Shown here in pieces: positions 35,764-45,542 of a stretch of 64,000 nucleotides of DNA. The stretch is from JBICHN01 sp043101845 (lineage in GTDB: Bacteria > Planctomycetota > Phycisphaerae > Phycisphaerales > UBA5793). The position numbers and the translations under genes are program-made. The notes below the pieces were generated by a model. That model had not been told where the DNA came from. It did no database searches and saw only the letters and a program-made list of their open reading frames with translations. The stretch covers positions 1,736,001-1,800,000 of the forward strand of contig JBICHN010000011.1 of the NCBI GenBank assembly GCA_043101845.1, given 5' to 3'. Each line of letters begins with the position of its first letter. Positions within the stretch are counted from its first letter, which is position 1.

Positions 35764-36837
35764 TCAGGGGCCGGTCCCGGTCTGGGAATGGTAGAACATG
35801 ATGAGCTGATAGAGGGTCGCGTTCACGGCGTCGGCGATATGTTGCAGCGCCTGGTTCCACCCCGTCAGGAGTACAACCAGAGCCCCCACGATGAGGAGCG
35901 CTCCGGTGCATACGCCGGACCAGAAGCTGGGCCGATCAAAGCGGAGAAGGCCGAGCATTCCCATTCCAAGGAGCAGGATTGCGGCGCCACGCAGCGAGGA
36001 CAAGCCGAGAACGCTCGTCCCCATCAACTCATATGGCGGGATTCGCGCAGCGAGAAGCCACGGATGGCGTGCCATCGCGACGGCCCCAAGACCGAGAAGA
36101 AGACTGAGGATGAGCGTCGATCCGACGGTCCGCTGGGCGCAGAGGCGTCCAGAACTCTCCACCATCGCGAGAAGGACAACGAGCTGTGTGACCGCGACTG
36201 CCCCGACGACCCACAGAAAGTCGACCGAGGCCCCGACCAGCCAGCATCCCGCGACGGTGAGGACGACCGCAACCCCCGCGACCGACTTCGTCAGACCGCC
36301 GATTGGTTGGCGCAGCGGCTCGGCCCAGTCGAGAATGAGCCGCCCCACTCCGGGTCCTCCGTTGCGCTCGGGAGGCCGCCCAACCGAGCAGGCCCAGAGC
36401 CAGACGACGGCGACGGTAAGCAGCAACTGACCCTGCCGCGGGTCGAGCCGGTTCGATTCGGCCGCGAACAGAAGCACGCCGCCGAGACCAACGAACATGA
36501 GTCCATGCCGGCGGCTCAACCCGCGCCACGGTGAGCCGGCGGAGGCTTCTGAGTCTCCCCGCCAGGCGAGGGCGACGCCAAGTACGATGGCGCCCACGGC
36601 AACGGACGGTCCGGCGGCCGCCCACACGGCGAACGGATCAGCCTGTTCGGGGTGTACGAAGAACGCCGCCGCCCCCATGGGCAGCGCGAGCATCAAGGGA
36701 ATCCAGAGGTCGATCCAGGCCGTCGCGGCACGGGTCGGTCCGGACTCGCACGCGACCTTTGGCGCTACGCCGCGGACGAGCGCGAGCGACAGCGACAGGA
36801 GTCCGATGGCGAGAATGGCGAGGCCGAGAATCTGCAT
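35764..36837 (-). CDS. Polytopic membrane protein of unknown function
   Basis: 357 residues with about nine to ten hydrophobic segments spread over the whole length, beginning MQILGLAILAIGLLSLSLALV and ending near VCTGALLIVGALVVLLTGW. The ATG at 36837 starts directly at the first membrane segment. I do not recognise a family; there is no catalytic motif. It ends 36 bases before the stand-alone RNR domain gene on the same strand. Confidence 0.65.
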   Translation of the reverse strand: MQILGLAILAIGLLSLSLALVRGVAPKVACESGPTRAATAWIDLWIPLMLALPMGAAAFFVHPEQADPFAVWAAAGPSVAVGAIVLGVALAWRGDSEASAGSPWRGLSRRHGLMFVGLGGVLLFAAESNRLDPRQGQLLLTVAVVWLWACSVGRPPERNGGPGVGRLILDWAEPLRQPIGGLTKSVAGVAVVLTVAGCWLVGASVDFLWVVGAVAVTQLVVLLAMVESSGRLCAQRTVGSTLILSLLLGLGAVAMARHPWLLAARIPPYELMGTSVLGLSSLRGAAILLLGMGMLGLLRFDRPSFWSGVCTGALLIVGALVVLLTGWNQALQHIADAVNATLYQLIMFYHSQTGTGP

Positions 36838-37038
36838 GGACGATCCGCGAAGTCTACGCGGAATTCCTTCGCGTCGAGTGTGTCGATCTTTCGGGATTCG
36901 TGCTTGATCGACCGAGGCGGGACCTAGAATGGCCGAGCCATTGACCGAACCGGCGAAGGGTCGCCGGATTCGTGGGGAGTTGGGCGTTCCCAGCACAGGA
37001 ACGCCGGGGATCGGATTCACATTTCACGGAGTGTCACG

Positions 37039-40000
37039 ATGACTTTCCGCCATTCGCGGTATGTCAGACCTCTTCGACGCGCCACGGCGCGAGCGCGGTT
37101 CGAGCGCCTCGAGCCGCGCAAGCTTCTGAGCGTGACACCGGCCGATATCGCCGCCGCGCTCGACCTGCCTGACGGAACCGTGGTGAGTTATTCCGGCCAC
37201 GCCGACGCGGCCGGCGTCTACGAGAATTACACGGTTCACGGAATTCTCGGCATGCCGTCCGGGCCCGACGGCGACTTCCTTGTGCTGAGCACGGGGAATC
37301 CGTTCGACGCGGTGCGCACGACGGACTCGGCGTCGCGGGACGCCACGACGCGCTACCGGGACCTCGGCGTCGCCGGCGCCTCGGACGACTTCGCGACGAT
37401 CAGCTTTACGCTCACGGTTCCCGCATCGGCGTACGACCAGCGACTCCTCATCGACTTCCTTTATTCGTCGGACGAGAACACGGACGGCGGCGACTTCTTC
37501 GATGTCATCATCAACGGCGTCAACATCGCCGAGTCGGACGCGGGGCGGATTGAGGCCGGCGGTCAATATGTCACGAATGAGCGTGATCCGGATCTCGCTG
37601 ACGACGCGCCGGGCTACGGCATCGAAATCGGCACCGAATACAGCGACCTGCTTTCGATCTCGTACACTGTTCCCGACGGCGTCACGACGCTCGATATCAC
37701 GATCACCATTCAGGACTCGAACGATGCGGAACTCGACGCGTGGGCGATGCTCGACCATGTGCGCTTCGAGTCGACGCAGGTGGTCTTCCTCGACTTCGAC
37801 GGTCAGACGCTGACCGACTGGTTCATGACGGGGATGTCCTATTCCCTCCCGTCGTTCGACGCGAATGACTTTGGTCTCGGCAGTGACTTTGCGGATGTCA
37901 TCACGGCCGATCTGGAAGCGATCTTCGCTGACTTCAACATTGAGTTCGTTACCTCGGAGCCCACCGAGGGCGACTTCATGCGAGTGATCGTCGGTGGCGC
38001 AAACCGCGATACGGTGTCCATTCAGAGCGGTAATACGACGGAGTGGCTCACGCGGGAGATCGGCACGACTCCGTCGTTCGAAGAGTTCTTCAACTATCTC
38101 AATTTCCGGAATGCGAACGGTTCGGAGACTTCGTACGGCGCCGCCGATCGAGTTGATCTTGGTAACGAGGTGCACGACGACATCGCCGTCATCTTCGCGG
38201 AGCAGATTTCCCGCGACGGCTTCGATTACTCCGACCTGATCAACACGATGTCGCATTACATCGGACGCAATCTCGGACTGCGCGCCGAGAGCAATGCGTT
38301 CACGAATTCGATCATGGCCGAGGACATTGCGCTACGAGGGGCCATGTTTGAGGACGACGCGCACACGCTTCTCGGCGACGGCTGGGGCGACATTCCGGCA
38401 TTCGGATCGCAGCAGAACGCATACCAGATTCTGCTCGACAACCTCGGGTCATCGAGTGGCGATCTGGGGATCCGCAATGCATGGACGGACGCCCGCCAGC
38501 TCAATCAGGCGCACTGGACTGTGGCGCGCCCGACGCGAAACGATCTCTTCGATGCGCGGTTCACGATCATCGGCGACAAGCACACCCGGGCGGTGACGAC
38601 TTCCGCGGCGACTTGGACGAATGAGCTTGTCCTTGTCACCGACTACGCCGGTCAGGATCCGCAGATCGTCATCACCGCGGCGAGCCGTCGCGGCGGATTC
38701 CACGACTACGAAACCCTTGGGCCGCGAAACCTGGGCCAGTTCACACCGGTGACCGATGACGCGCGAATTTCACTCATCGGACTCTGGGAGTTCGTCGGGA
38801 CGGGCGCCTTCTTCCAGGGTTCCGCCTCGCTCGTCCAGACCGACGCGGCCGACACCACGGTGTATTACACCGATTTCAGCTTCGACGATGTCGATGGTGA
38901 TCGCGTCACGATCAAGCTGAGTTCGTTCAGCGGTCTGTTCACTGCCGAAGAATCCGACGCCGGCTGGGTCATCACCCTCGCCGAAACGGACGGCGGTCGG
39001 GATAGCCTCACCGTCAGCGTCAGCAAGAAGGCCGGCGGGGACGGGGAGTTCACGCTCGGCGGCCTGCTTGGATCGGGACTCAAGAAGCTGACGCTCAAGA
39101 ACACCCATATCGGCGGGCTCGGGGCCGACCTTGCGAGCGCCGCGACGGTCAAGGCGGAGAACATCGTCGACGGCGCCGACTTCAATGTTCGCACGGACGA
39201 CCGAACGAGCGCTTCGTACGACTTCGACGCCATTTCGGACGGGTCGAATCTTGTCTTCGGCCGCGAGACCAAGAAGTTCAACGCGGATTCCCTGACGGCG
39301 GACGGTCTTGTCTTCGACGAACTCAAGAAGCTCGATGTGAAGGAGGACATCACGGTCGATCGATTTGACGCGCTCGACGCGAGCAGCGCCACGATCAAAA
39401 TCAAGCAGAACATCGTGGGCGGCGTCTGGACCTTCTGGAATGACCTCGACGATTCCGAGGAGTCGCTCAAGAAGCTCGATGTGAAGGGTGACGCCGGGTC
39501 AGGTCTCGTCATCGACGCGACCGGACGCATCGCTCAGATCAAGATCAAGGAGAGCCTCGACGCGGACATAGACGCCCTCGCGGTCACGAAGCTCGATGTG
39601 AAGGGCGACTGGACTGGCTCTCTCTACATGACCCACGATGGTTCGCGATTCGGCCAGACTTCGAAGAAGATTCAGGCGAAGGGAATCGTCTCCGATCTCC
39701 TGTTCCAGGCGCACGATCGAGTCGACAACATCAAACTCGGCGCCGTTCGGGATTCGAACTTCTACATCGGCTTCGACAGCTCGGTGGTGAGTGGTCTTCC
39801 GGTTGACCTTGCGCTTGTGACGAACACGGACGCGAAGGTGAAGAGTGTCAAGCTGACCGGGGTCCGCGGTGAGACCTGGGACATGGAGGGCACGGTGTTC
39901 GCGGCCGCGGAGTTCAACAACCTCAAGCTGGGCATGGTCAACGGCGACAACGGGGGCGTCCCATTCGGCATCGCTGCGATCGAGATCGACAAGATCGAAT

Positions 40001-40095
40001 TCGATACCGGGTCGGGCAAGGTCAAGAACAAGAACGACGACTCGTTCAATGACAACGACACGAGCGACGATTTCTTCCTCGGCCGCATCGTCTGA
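37039..40095 (+). CDS. Giant LEPR-type exported protein with decayed metalloprotease motif
   Basis: 1018 residues. FERLEPRKLLS at about 23-33 is the planctomycete LEPR signature seen near the N-terminus of large exported proteins. Residues about 40-240 form a DUF-like beta domain (YSSDENTDGGDFFDVIING). Residues about 250-430 look like a metzincin fold (VVFLDFDGQTL, ADLEAIFADFNIEFV, NTMSHYIGRNLGLRAES), but the HExxHxxGxxH motif has kept only the first histidine. Residues about 670-990 contain repeats with KKLDVKGD-like strands, probably a beta-helix or adhesin-like stalk, ending in an acidic asparagine-rich tail. Likely surface structure, not an active protease. Confidence 0.8.
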   Translation: MTFRHSRYVRPLRRATARARFERLEPRKLLSVTPADIAAALDLPDGTVVSYSGHADAAGVYENYTVHGILGMPSGPDGDFLVLSTGNPFDAVRTTDSASRDATTRYRDLGVAGASDDFATISFTLTVPASAYDQRLLIDFLYSSDENTDGGDFFDVIINGVNIAESDAGRIEAGGQYVTNERDPDLADDAPGYGIEIGTEYSDLLSISYTVPDGVTTLDITITIQDSNDAELDAWAMLDHVRFESTQVVFLDFDGQTLTDWFMTGMSYSLPSFDANDFGLGSDFADVITADLEAIFADFNIEFVTSEPTEGDFMRVIVGGANRDTVSIQSGNTTEWLTREIGTTPSFEEFFNYLNFRNANGSETSYGAADRVDLGNEVHDDIAVIFAEQISRDGFDYSDLINTMSHYIGRNLGLRAESNAFTNSIMAEDIALRGAMFEDDAHTLLGDGWGDIPAFGSQQNAYQILLDNLGSSSGDLGIRNAWTDARQLNQAHWTVARPTRNDLFDARFTIIGDKHTRAVTTSAATWTNELVLVTDYAGQDPQIVITAASRRGGFHDYETLGPRNLGQFTPVTDDARISLIGLWEFVGTGAFFQGSASLVQTDAADTTVYYTDFSFDDVDGDRVTIKLSSFSGLFTAEESDAGWVITLAETDGGRDSLTVSVSKKAGGDGEFTLGGLLGSGLKKLTLKNTHIGGLGADLASAATVKAENIVDGADFNVRTDDRTSASYDFDAISDGSNLVFGRETKKFNADSLTADGLVFDELKKLDVKEDITVDRFDALDASSATIKIKQNIVGGVWTFWNDLDDSEESLKKLDVKGDAGSGLVIDATGRIAQIKIKESLDADIDALAVTKLDVKGDWTGSLYMTHDGSRFGQTSKKIQAKGIVSDLLFQAHDRVDNIKLGAVRDSNFYIGFDSSVVSGLPVDLALVTNTDAKVKSVKLTGVRGETWDMEGTVFAAAEFNNLKLGMVNGDNGGVPFGIAAIEIDKIEFDTGSGKVKNKNDDSFNDNDTSDDFFLGRIV

Positions 40096-40141
40096 GATTC
40101 GGGTTGCGAACGGCAGCGAAATCCGACCCTGTCGGTACAAT

Positions 40142-40183
40142 GCCGCGGCGGAGCGATCGAGCTTCGCCGCGGCTTTTCCTTTT
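40142..40183 (+). terminator. Intrinsic terminator after the LEPR protein gene
   Basis: A 13-bp stem (GCCGCGGCGGAGC with GCTTCGCCGCGGC, one G-T pair) around a 6-base loop, followed by TTTTCCTTTT. It separates the LEPR gene from the M28 peptidase gene. Confidence 0.85.
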
Positions 40184-40205
40184 GACCTGAGAAGAGGATC
40201 GACAG

Positions 40206-41765
40206 ATGACCGGAATCCGCCCCCCTGCCCGCCGCCTCCGACTCCCCTCCACGAGTCTGCTCAAGGCTCTCGCTCTCGGCGGGCTCCTTGCGGCCTCGAC
40301 GGCGCTTCCCGCTTGGGCGACGCTCGTCGACGAATCGGCCACCTCGTTCGAGATGAGCGAAGAGCACATGGCGACCGTTCTTCGAATCATCGAGGAAGGG
40401 AAAGAGCGGAACGAGGTCATGGAGCACTTGCGCTACCTCACGCAGGAGATCGGGCCGCGATTGACCGGGTCCGACCGGCTCCATGAAGCGAACGAGTGGA
40501 CAAAATCTCGCTTCGAGGACTGGGGACTCGAGAACACCCATCTCTGGGAATGGGGAACGATCTCGGTCAAGTTCAATCGAGGCCCGAGCACGGCTCGCAT
40601 CGTCGAGCCCATCGAGCGCGAAATGGAATTCTCATCCCGCGCATGGTCCGCGGGGACGAATGGCCCGCTTCGCGGTCCCGTGGTTCACGAGCCTGAGACC
40701 GAAGAAGAACTCGAGGCAATGCGGGATCAGCTCGACGGCGCCTGGGTGCTTCGTCGGGCGGCCCGTCGCGGGTCGCGCCGCGGCGTCGTGGATCCGGGCG
40801 GCGCACAGCCGACCGACCTGCTCGACGAGCTCTACGCCGCGGGCATCGCCGGTTTGATCACGGCGTCACGCGATGAACGCGTACACACCGGTGGCGCCCG
40901 CGGCTGGCGGGAACTCGATCCCGACAATCTTCCGGACGAGGTCGCCGTCCGAGTGCGCCGGAGCGATTACGACTCGATCAACAGCCGGCTGGCGGACGAC
41001 GAGGAAGTCGTCGTCGAGTTCGACATGCAGCACGAGTTCGTTCCCGGTCCGATCGCATGCTACAACACCGTCGCGGAGATTCCGGGGACGGAGATTCCCG
41101 AAGAAGTCGTCATCGTGTCGGCGCACCTGGACAGTTGGGACGGCCCGGGATCGCAGGGCACGGTTGACAACGGTACCGGCTCGGCGGTCACGCTCGAGGC
41201 GGCGCGGATTCTGATGGCCGCCAATGCGAAGCCAAAGCGAACGATCCGATTCATCCTGTGGACGGGCGAGGAACAGGGCCTGCTCGGTTCGCGAGCCTAT
41301 GTCGATTCGCTGTCGGACGAGGAACGCGCTCGGATCTCCGCGGTGTTCGTGGACGACGGAGGAACGAACTACGAAGGTGGCCTGCAGTGCATCGAGGAGA
41401 TGGCGCCCATGCTCTCCTGGGCGACGCAACCGGTGAATTTCGCGTTTCCCGACATGCCGGTCAAGATTCACACGCGCGACGAGATGCCCCGCGGCGGTGG
41501 GAGCGACCATGCGTCGTTCAACCGGGCTGGGGTGCCGGGGTTCTTCTGGGACGAAGTCGGCCGGGCGAACTACGGCTACGCGTGGCACACACAGAACGAC
41601 AAGTACGACCAGGCGATCCCCGAGTACCTCGTGCAGTCGTCCACCTGTACGGCCATTACGGCGTTCAATCTGGCGAACGCGCCGACGCTGCTGCCGCGTC
41701 GCGCTGAAGCTGAAGAATCGAGCGACGACGACTCGGAGAATGACTCCGACGAGTCCGATGGCTGA
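40206..41765 (+). CDS. Exported M28-family zinc aminopeptidase/carboxypeptidase
   Basis: 519 residues with a signal peptide (about 1-38). A PA-like insert precedes the peptidase core. Zinc and catalytic residues appear in order: His and Asp in SAHLDSW, Asp in GTVDNGTGSAV, the Glu-Glu pair in WTGEEQGLLGS, Asp in FVDDGG, and the late His in YAWHTQND; GSDHASF is another family marker. It would trim N-terminal residues of peptides outside the cytoplasm. The end is very acidic (EESSDDDSENDSDESDG), which is unusual for the family. Flanked by two strong terminators, so transcribed alone. Confidence 0.9.
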   Translation: MTGIRPPARRLRLPSTSLLKALALGGLLAASTALPAWATLVDESATSFEMSEEHMATVLRIIEEGKERNEVMEHLRYLTQEIGPRLTGSDRLHEANEWTKSRFEDWGLENTHLWEWGTISVKFNRGPSTARIVEPIEREMEFSSRAWSAGTNGPLRGPVVHEPETEEELEAMRDQLDGAWVLRRAARRGSRRGVVDPGGAQPTDLLDELYAAGIAGLITASRDERVHTGGARGWRELDPDNLPDEVAVRVRRSDYDSINSRLADDEEVVVEFDMQHEFVPGPIACYNTVAEIPGTEIPEEVVIVSAHLDSWDGPGSQGTVDNGTGSAVTLEAARILMAANAKPKRTIRFILWTGEEQGLLGSRAYVDSLSDEERARISAVFVDDGGTNYEGGLQCIEEMAPMLSWATQPVNFAFPDMPVKIHTRDEMPRGGGSDHASFNRAGVPGFFWDEVGRANYGYAWHTQNDKYDQAIPEYLVQSSTCTAITAFNLANAPTLLPRRAEAEESSDDDSENDSDESDG

Positions 41766-41793
41766 ATCCGTCGCGACAATTGCAGTCTGACTC

Positions 41794-41830
41794 GACGCCG
41801 CTCCGGATCGATTCCGGAGCGGCGTCTTTT
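41794..41830 (+). terminator. Intrinsic terminator after the M28 peptidase gene
   Basis: A perfect 14-bp stem (GACGCCGCTCCGGA with TCCGGAGCGGCGTC) with a 5-base loop and TTTTCC directly after it. Confidence 0.9.
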
Positions 41831-41872
41831 CCAATTTCATCCCTCCGGCTCCGCACGGCCGATAGTTCGGCC

Positions 41873-42544
41873 ATGCGCCATCTCACTCTTCTTCTCGTAG
41901 TCATCGCTGCCTTCGCGCCTCGTCTCCTGGCGGATGTGGTCGATGATCCCTCGCAACTCCCCGGCCGGCGAAAGACGATCGACTTCCGGGAGTTCATCGG
42001 CGCGATTGAGTTCACGAACGGACCGATCGAGATCGGAGCCGGCGTCCACTGGTCGGCGTCGGCGGCCGGCGCCGTCGGTGATCTAGCGGTCGGCTTGAGG
42101 GACAATGGGGTCTGGGACCGGGAACGCAAGGCGTTCGCTGCGGTCAACGCGCCCGACGCCTGGATGGAGATTCACTTCGACGAACCCGTCTCGGGCGTCA
42201 TCGCGTTCGTGAACTACGCGCCACTCGCCGGCTCGGCTCTCCCAGCCGTAGAAGCCATCAGCGCCGACGGCCGTGTGCTCGAGCGATTCTCGACAACCAT
42301 CTCGACGCCGGGGGGCGTGAACGAAGGACAATACCTCGGGTTCAATCGCGCGACGGCGGACATCGTTCTCCTGCGCTATTCCGCTCGGTACGGTGTGCTC
42401 GACAACCTGTCGTACACCAGGGGGCCGGAGCCGACCCCGGCCGCCGCGCTGATGCTCATTGGAATGGTGGTCGTCGTCCGCCGCGCACCGTCGGCCTGGT
42501 CACTTCATCGCGTTGGCGATCGTGAAGATCGGAAGCAGGAGTGA
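41873..42544 (+). CDS. Exported protein with PEP-CTERM-like sorting tail
   Basis: 223 residues. The ATG at 41873 begins a signal peptide (MRHLTLLLVVIAAFAPRLLA). The body is a beta-rich domain (VVDDPSQLPG...IEIGAGVHWSASAAG...DAWMEIHFDEPVSG). Near the end EPTPAAALMLIGMVVVVRR is a PEP-CTERM-like tripartite sorting signal. About 19 residues continue past the arginines, and the last 45 bases overlap the 3' end of the convergent pilC gene. Function unknown; probably anchored at the surface. Confidence 0.7.
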   Translation: MRHLTLLLVVIAAFAPRLLADVVDDPSQLPGRRKTIDFREFIGAIEFTNGPIEIGAGVHWSASAAGAVGDLAVGLRDNGVWDRERKAFAAVNAPDAWMEIHFDEPVSGVIAFVNYAPLAGSALPAVEAISADGRVLERFSTTISTPGGVNEGQYLGFNRATADIVLLRYSARYGVLDNLSYTRGPEPTPAAALMLIGMVVVVRRAPSAWSLHRVGDREDRKQE

Positions 42545-43726
42545 AATGGCCACGAAACCGATCACGGCGCCCATGATCGTGATCATGGCCGGCTCGATGA
42601 ACTGCGTCGTCTTCGTGACCGCCTCATCGAGCTCTTCTTCGGTGACTTCGCCAATTCGCTCCATGACCGGGCCAAGGCGGCCGGCGCGCTCGCCGGCGTT
42701 GATCATCTGGATGATGTTTCCCGGGATGAGGTCGCTGACCTTGAGCGCATCGCTCAACTGCATGCCACCCTCGAGACCTTCGATCGTCGAGTTCCAGAGA
42801 TCCTTGTAGTACATGTTGTCGGTCACGCCCCGGGTGATTCGAATCGTCTCAAGGAGATCGACACCGGCCGCGATCAGCGTTGACATCGTTCGGGCCGCCC
42901 GGGTCAGGTACAGCTTCTGGTACATATTTCGAAGCACCGGCGTGTTGAGCCGCAACCAGTCGAGCACGCGCTTCCCGAGCGCCGTGCGGACGAAGAAGTA
43001 CAACCCGACCAGTCCCACGACGGTTGCGATGATGATGGCGATCCAGTGCGCGCTCCAGAAGCTGCTGATCGCCATGAGGATCTTCGTCGGGGTCGGAAGC
43101 GCCGCGGAACGATTCGCATAGATGGATGCGAATCGAGGCAGCACAAAGGTCATGAGAAAGACGGTGACCGCCATCGCGAAAGTCATCATGACGCACGGAT
43201 AGGTGAGCGCGCCGCGAATCTGCTTCGCCGTCTTCATCTCTTTCGTGAGGTACTTGGCGATTCGGTTGAGCATGAGACCCATGGTCCCCGACGCCTCCGA
43301 CGCCTCGATAAGGCTGACGACGAGCGGCGGGAACACCCGGGGCCAGCGGGCCATCGCGGCGGACAGGCTCGATCCGCTCGAGACCTCATCTTCGACCGCC
43401 TGCGTGATCCGCCGGATATTGACCGATTTCGTATTCTGATTGAACCCTTTGATCGCTGCGATGAGCGGGACTCCGGTCTCGATCATGACCGAAAGCTGCT
43501 GGCAGAAGTCGATCACCTCGTCGCGCTTCACGCGCTTCGCCGCGTCCACGGTCATGATCGATTCGATCTCGTCGTTCCGCGTGCGCTGCACACCGCGCGT
43601 GATCTCGAGGACATATTTGCCCTCGTTGCGAAGCTGGCGGCTCGCCTCGGTGATCGACTCGGCGTTGATCGTGCCGGCGACGAGTTCGCCGCGTGTATCT
43701 CGGGCTTCGAAGGTGAATACGGCCAT
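42500..43726 (-). CDS. pilC: PilC/GspF inner membrane platform protein
   Basis: 408 residues, usual for PilC/GspF. The N-terminus FTFEARDTRGELVAGTI and two homologous cytoplasmic domains, each followed by membrane segments (MTFAMAVTVFLMTFVLP; AIIIATVVGLVGLYFFV; AVIGFVAISLLLPIF) are typical; SLIEASEASGTMG and MINAGERAGRLG are the family's repeated ExxG motifs. It forms the membrane platform that works with the PilB ATPase to add pilin subunits. Last gene of the pilus/secretion locus, 38 bases after pilB. Confidence 0.93.
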   Translation of the reverse strand: MAVFTFEARDTRGELVAGTINAESITEASRQLRNEGKYVLEITRGVQRTRNDEIESIMTVDAAKRVKRDEVIDFCQQLSVMIETGVPLIAAIKGFNQNTKSVNIRRITQAVEDEVSSGSSLSAAMARWPRVFPPLVVSLIEASEASGTMGLMLNRIAKYLTKEMKTAKQIRGALTYPCVMMTFAMAVTVFLMTFVLPRFASIYANRSAALPTPTKILMAISSFWSAHWIAIIIATVVGLVGLYFFVRTALGKRVLDWLRLNTPVLRNMYQKLYLTRAARTMSTLIAAGVDLLETIRITRGVTDNMYYKDLWNSTIEGLEGGMQLSDALKVSDLIPGNIIQMINAGERAGRLGPVMERIGEVTEEELDEAVTKTTQFIEPAMITIMGAVIGFVAISLLLPIFTIANAMK

Positions 43727-43764
43727 GGCGCCTTTGCGTCGTCAGTCGCGCTCGATGGGATCAG

Positions 43765-45537
43765 TTAGAGCGCGGAGACGAAGAGGACCTCCTCGATGGT
43801 GGTAGAGCCGTTGATGGCCTTGGAGAGCCCGTCGATGCGGAGCGTCTGGAAATCGGTCTGGTGCAGTCGCGCGCGAAGATCGTGGAGCGTGGCGCCCATG
43901 CTGATCGCGTCAAGGATGTCGCCGTCCGGCACAAAGAGCTCAAAGATACCGATCCGACCGCTGAATCCTGTGTTGCGACACTTGCCGCAGCCGCGCCCGC
44001 GGTAGAGCGTGTTGATCTCGCCGAACTTCGGCTCGAGATGGTTCTTCGCCAACTGATCCGGCTCGAATTCTTCGCGGCAATGCGCGCAGATCTTCCGAAC
44101 GAGTCGCTGTGCGAGCACGCCGCGCAGAATCGCCGCGACAAGATATGGCTCGATCCCGAGATTGATAAGACGGGTGACCGCGCTGATCGAGTCATTCGTG
44201 TGAAGCGTGCTCAACACGAGGTGGCCGGTCAACGCGGCCTGTGACACAATTCGCGCCGTTTCGGTGTCTCGAACTTCACCGACCATGAGCACATCCGGAT
44301 CCTGGCGGAGCAGAGAGCGCAGCGCGTCGGCGAAGGCGAATCCGGCTCGCTCATTCACCTGGAACTGGTTGATGCCCCGAAGTCCGGCTTCGACCGGGTC
44401 CTCGACCGTACTGATGTTGAGCTCTTCGGAATTCATCTCCGAGATGACGGAGTAGAGCGTGGTCGACTTTCCGCTGCCGGTCGGGCCGGTGACGAGCACG
44501 ACACCGTTCGGCTGGCTCACGATCTGGCGCCACTTCGAGAGCATGTCGCCGCTGAACCCGAGTCGCTCGAGTCCGACTACGGCGTTGGCGCTGTCGATGA
44601 TTCGGATGACGACCTTTTCGCCGGCCTTGCCGGGCATCGTCGACACGCGAAGGTCGACGGGTCGCCCGTCGAGCATGACATGAATGTCGCCGTCCTGCGG
44701 CACGCGACGCTCGGAGATATCAAGCCCGGACATGATCTTGATTCGACTGACGATCGCGGCCTGCATCGCCGGCGGCGGCGACAGCTTCTGGAAGAGCCGA
44801 CCGTCGACGCGGTAACGAACGCGCAACTGGCCTTCATCCGGCTCGATGTGAATATCCGAAGCGCCGTCCTGCACCGCGGAATAGATGATGTAGTTCACGA
44901 GCTTGACGACCGGAGAATGACCCGCGACCTCTTCAAGCAGCTCGATCTCGGTGAACTGCTTCTCGACGACGCTGAAGTCGTTCGGATTGAGGTCCTCGTA
45001 GATGTCGTCGATGACGAAGACATTCGCGTTCGGAAGATACTGGCGGAGCGTGCTCTCGATATCGGTCGCCGTACTCGCGACCACCTGCACTTCGTAGCCG
45101 CTCAGTCGCGCGATCTCCTCCACGAGGAAGAGGTTGGCCGGCTCGGAAACGGCCACCGTCAACCGACTCCGCACGAGGAAGAGCGGGAGCACGCGTTGCG
45201 ATTCGAGGAAGTCCCGCGGCAGCGACTCGATGACTTTCGGATCCGCGATGCGTGGATTCACCTTGGCGTACGGGACGCCGTAGGCTCGCGCGAGCGCCTC
45301 GAGCACCTGTTCTTCGGTGACGAGACCGAGTTCGATGAGGACTTCGCCGAGAAGCTTTCGGTGCCCCTGGTCGCGCTGATAGTTGAGCGCCTGCTCGAGT
45401 TGTTCGGCGGACAGCAGTCCCTGCTCGACGAGTAGCGCGCCGACCTGCTTGCGCGACGGCTCGGCCGTCTTTCCACCGCTCGGCGATCCGGCGGGCGCCC
45501 CGCCGGAGCTCGGATTGTTACCGCGAATATTGAGCAT
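43765..45537 (-). CDS. pilB: PilB/GspE-type assembly ATPase
   Basis: 590 residues. An MshEN-like N-terminal domain (GALLVEQGLLSAEQLEQALN; VLIELGLVTEEQVLEAL) resembles those that bind c-di-GMP in related ATPases. The ATPase core has Walker A GPTGSGKST, Asp box region, Walker B in LRSLLRQDPDVLMVGEVRD and the His box. A zinc tetracysteine KICAHC...GCGKC marks assembly-type ATPases (GspE/PilB) rather than PilT. A c-di-GMP link is plausible because an HD-GYP gene lies two genes upstream. Confidence 0.93.
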   Translation of the reverse strand: MLNIRGNNPSSGGAPAGSPSGGKTAEPSRKQVGALLVEQGLLSAEQLEQALNYQRDQGHRKLLGEVLIELGLVTEEQVLEALARAYGVPYAKVNPRIADPKVIESLPRDFLESQRVLPLFLVRSRLTVAVSEPANLFLVEEIARLSGYEVQVVASTATDIESTLRQYLPNANVFVIDDIYEDLNPNDFSVVEKQFTEIELLEEVAGHSPVVKLVNYIIYSAVQDGASDIHIEPDEGQLRVRYRVDGRLFQKLSPPPAMQAAIVSRIKIMSGLDISERRVPQDGDIHVMLDGRPVDLRVSTMPGKAGEKVVIRIIDSANAVVGLERLGFSGDMLSKWRQIVSQPNGVVLVTGPTGSGKSTTLYSVISEMNSEELNISTVEDPVEAGLRGINQFQVNERAGFAFADALRSLLRQDPDVLMVGEVRDTETARIVSQAALTGHLVLSTLHTNDSISAVTRLINLGIEPYLVAAILRGVLAQRLVRKICAHCREEFEPDQLAKNHLEPKFGEINTLYRGRGCGKCRNTGFSGRIGIFELFVPDGDILDAISMGATLHDLRARLHQTDFQTLRIDGLSKAINGSTTIEEVLFVSAL

Positions 45538-45542
45538 GCTCG

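Noticed and set aside
35722..36534. 270-codon open frame opposite the membrane protein at 35764-36837
   Set aside because: Very hydrophilic and low-complexity, while the minus frame has clean membrane segments and a good start.
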